Assembly (NCBI RefSeq): GCF_001186125.1
Contig: NW_014040308.1
Coordinates: 50,660-74,108 of the forward strand
Source: Sphaeroforma arctica JP610
Lineage: Eukaryota > Opisthokonta > Ichthyosporea > Ichthyophonida
Direction of reading: 5' to 3'
Length of the DNA stretch: 23,449 nucleotides
Shown: positions 20,945 through 23,449 of the stretch, piece after piece
How the letters are laid out: the number at the start of each line of letters is the position of its first letter
How positions within the stretch are numbered: the stretch's first letter is position 1
Position numbers and translations under genes: made by a program
Notes under the pieces: model-generated
The model's database searches: none
What the model was told of the DNA's origin: nothing
What the model saw: only the letters and a program-made list of their open reading frames with translations

Positions 20945-21584
20945 TTGCTTCATGCAAGGTTTACTGTAATCGCGAGTACAATTTAGTTGGAATCCGAACA
21001 ATAATACAATCCGTTGTTACGGCTTCAATTCCGGCTTTCCTTACTGCTGGACGTTCGCATAATCGTGTGCAAACAGTAAACTCGAGATGGTGCTTTCTTA
21101 GTTTAAGAATGATACTAAGGATTGCCAATGTCGGGCACCTCACGTGATCAACCAACGGAAAACCTGTACGATACAATTAACCAAAATGATTTGCTCGCGT
21201 CGTGCTGAGCAATTTGAAGTCCTTTTAAGCAGGCTGACTATCTTGTACTATGAAGAAATATACGTAAATTTGTCAATATCAAAATAATTTAAGTTTAGCT
21301 TCAGCCACATTCAAGAAATACAAACAATCAAGAAATACACTAAGAAATTTTTATCTCTATAGATCCATTCTCGTCACTAACTACTTCGGTATATATTTGT
21401 CGCAGGTGTCAACAACTCAGAATGACAGAAATATCGACTGGTCGCATTCATGCTGCAAATCTTAAAGATAAAATCAAGAAACTTGGGGTTTTATTGATTT
21501 TAAATTGCCCCCACATGTGAAGGGGCTACAAAGACTTGGGACCCATTGCTGTTCGAACCATTTTCCTTCTTTTTTTGTTTTTGG
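20945..21584. other. Spacer after the satellite array
   Basis: No gene supported. A 71-codon minus-strand frame (20961-21176) and a 32-codon plus-strand frame starting at 21422 (MTEISTGRIHAANLKDKIKK) have protein-like composition but no splice partners and no family I recognise. Confidence 0.35.
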
Positions 21585-21896
21585 TATAAAGTGTGTCCGA
21601 TGGGTTAAACTTTAATTTTACAGGCTCATTGCTTGTCAGTCAACAATATAAACACGTGCTAGTTGTGTACTATCGTGTAGATCATGGCATTTTATCAAAT
21701 CGAAAGAGAAAGCGTAAGTACCGACCTACTTTCATACATGCTCTTTTTGGTAGTATAAGTGTGTTCGATCGTTCAATACTCTATTTTACCGGCTTATTGA
21801 TTGTCAGACAATCACATTAGCACAAGCTAGTTTTGCACTATCGTGTAAACTATGGTAGTTTTATCATCATCGCAAGAGAAAACGTTGGTACCACAA
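21585..21896. repeat. 2 x 169-bp diverged tandem duplication
   Basis: The copy starting at about 21585 (TATAAAGTGTGT) is repeated at about 21754 (TATAAGTGTGTT). Both continue through a TTTTAC-GGCT segment, TTGTCAG, a GCTAGTT segment, ACTATCGTGTA and CGAAAGAGAAA or CGCAAGAGAAA, to GTACC. Many substitutions separate the two copies, so the duplication is old. Confidence 0.8.
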
Positions 21897-22735
21897 CTCA
21901 ATTCGGGAGTTGCATGTTTGAAGACTCGGAACTGGCTTCTACCTGGGTTTGCATCTTGATTCGATCAACAGTGCAAACCCACTCGCTTCACTTACGAGAC
22001 CTGCCTGGACACGTACCAGTCCTCCGGACAAATTCCCGTTCAGTATTCACCCTTATCTGGAATCGAGTGGCGGGTGTACATCTCAACACACAAAAAATCA
22101 TCCCACACGACGTCTCACAGCTAAGGAGATAAAAGTGAAGGTTCACCGTCAATACCACTTCGAATTGTAAGGGAGAACTTCTCAACACGGACCAGGACAA
22201 GCCCTCCTAGAAAATATTTACCCTTTAACGTGAACACACCCAATCCGCCTTTGTGTCATGATAGCAACCAACATGTTCCTGTTCAAACTGGTTGACTATT
22301 GTGCTGCTGGATGCCTCTGTCCAGTTTGCCTCGGAGAAAAGACCTTTACTTCCAGCCACTTTACTTGTATCAGTAACTTATTAAGACGGAGACACATGTG
22401 TTGTGCGGTTGGTACATTACTATGTGTGTGACTGTGTTCGGTGTATAGTTTGCGTGCGAATGGTGTCTCTTACGCTCTTTGAACAATCGGTCTGCCTGTA
22501 CCTTGGCTGCAGCTCGTATGGATACTTTTGTAAGAGCATAGAACAAAATTTTGCTTCGTGTCTGATAAGTGACCGTCACTTGCCTCAGTTACGCTGTCTT
22601 CATTAATGATAATATATACCTTCTCTTGCTATCTATAGTAAGTGAGTGCTTTGTTCTGTAATAATTTGAGGAGTTGCACATGGATTGGCTCTTTATCCGT
22701 GATTTTTGTTTCGCCCTTCTAACACCTTCATTGCT
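21897..22735. other. Spacer with coding-like plus-strand frames
   Basis: Two overlapping plus-strand frames run through 21833-22170, but neither has a family match or clear splice sites. A 52-codon frame at 22273-22431 is cysteine-rich (CAAGCLCPVC). It lacks the spaced metal-ligand pairs needed to call a zinc finger. No gene is supported. Confidence 0.35.
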
Positions 22736-23449
22736 TTATGTATGCGCTGTGCACACTTCTATTTTTAATGCTTTGATAATAGTGTCATTGAGGAATTTCT
22801 CTAACAGATAGAGTACATGATGATGTCTTAGTCTGCCAATTTTGATCCTATTGAATTCCTTTAGATCAATGCTTTGTGGTATGAGTCTCTCAACCACGTA
22901 CCTCATTGAGAACCCATTTAATCTTCTCCATTGCATCTGTAGAGTCTAATAGGAATCTCACAAGTTCTGGGTACTGACCTAGAGGGGCATGGACTTAGCT
23001 AAGAAAGGGTCTCTGCATTACGTTAACAAACTCTATGATATCTTCACAATTTTCTATTTTGAAGAAGCTATATCAAGATATTTTGAAAATTTCGAGGTTA
23101 TGAGTAATCCAAATAAAGCTGGTTCATCTGCTTATCGCCTGCGCATGAAAGCATGAGCTCTACTAGCTCACTAATGTATTGACCATTCATGATGATCTCA
23201 TCCTCTTTGTTGTCACCACATGCATTGATAGCCTGATCATTTCTCTTCCTGAGCTCTCCATCTACCAGAGGCATGCAACGCTCAGACTGTTGATTGTGAA
23301 TGCCTACACACATCTTGTGCAAACCTGCTATGGCCAGAAGTTTTGTTGATTCTAACTTGGATATGAACATGCTCACCATGAAGTATTTACCATGACATCT
23401 GTTATTGTCAATCTTCGAACGCTTTGCTGATGCCAGGTGTCAGTTGTAA
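22736..23449 (-). pseudogene. Unidentified broken coding sequence, runs off the right edge
   Basis: Minus-strand frames across this stretch read as a charged, mostly helical protein, for example LVDGELRKRNDQ, YPELVRFLLDSTD and LKEFNRIKIGRLR. Neighbouring stretches of protein-like sequence lie in different frames with several interruptions, so it looks broken unless it is an intron-rich gene. One pair of segments, GQYISELVELML and GQYPELVRFLL, resemble each other, which hints at internal repeats. The family is not recognised; it could be an old element or a decayed host gene. The sequence continues past 23449. Confidence 0.4.

Noticed and set aside
22273-22431. Zinc-finger-like cysteine-rich ORF
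   Set aside because: CPVC is present, but the second pair of ligands does not fit C2H2 or RING spacing, and the frame is short and isolated.

Overview
The window is nuclear DNA of a eukaryote. Coding sequence is split by GT-AG introns, and one gene is the beta subunit of the mitochondrial electron transfer flavoprotein (ETFB). Spacing is loose: about three well supported genes in 23 kb, with long AT- or T/G-rich spacers and several tandem repeat arrays. A complete ETFB, a long intron-rich surface-protein gene and an F-box/ankyrin protein with 'LLxDxRVDP'-type repeats would suit a free-living or symbiotic protist, perhaps a unicellular relative of animals. That placement is inference; nothing here fixes the species.

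Layout. 1-2757: AT microsatellite, a 3 x 31-bp tandem repeat, a hairpin, and a weak decayed-looking coding trace (about 1772-2215); no intact gene seen. 2758-8181 (minus): a 13-exon gene for a predicted secreted, probably GPI-anchored protein of about 1009 residues. I built the model by hand from splice sites and frame; the total is 3030 nt, exactly divisible by three. Its promoter (8260-8314) has a TATA box and a cluster of GCATGC palindromes. 8315-11486: AT-rich spacer with a few coding-like minus-strand segments. 11595-12349 (plus): F-box/ankyrin gene with an apparent one-base frameshift inside the F-box. 12350-14054: spacer with a heptamer repeat and a possible terminal exon of a minus-strand gene. 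14055-17460 (plus): ETFB in five exons, complete. 17466-19488: spacer. 19489-20944: four-unit satellite array (285-402 bp units), each unit carrying a small hairpin. 20945-22735: spacer with a 2 x 169-bp diverged duplication. 22736-23449 (minus): unidentified coding-like sequence that looks broken and runs off the window edge.

The genes do not form an obvious pathway. ETFB serves mitochondrial fatty-acid and amino-acid oxidation. The F-box/ankyrin protein would be an SCF ubiquitin-ligase substrate adaptor if functional. The surface protein matches no family I recognise and is the most interesting gene. It has recurring cysteine-bounded beta-strand motifs with introns at matching positions, two polybasic cleavage-type sites, an SGEGSG stretch and a hydrophobic C-terminal tail.
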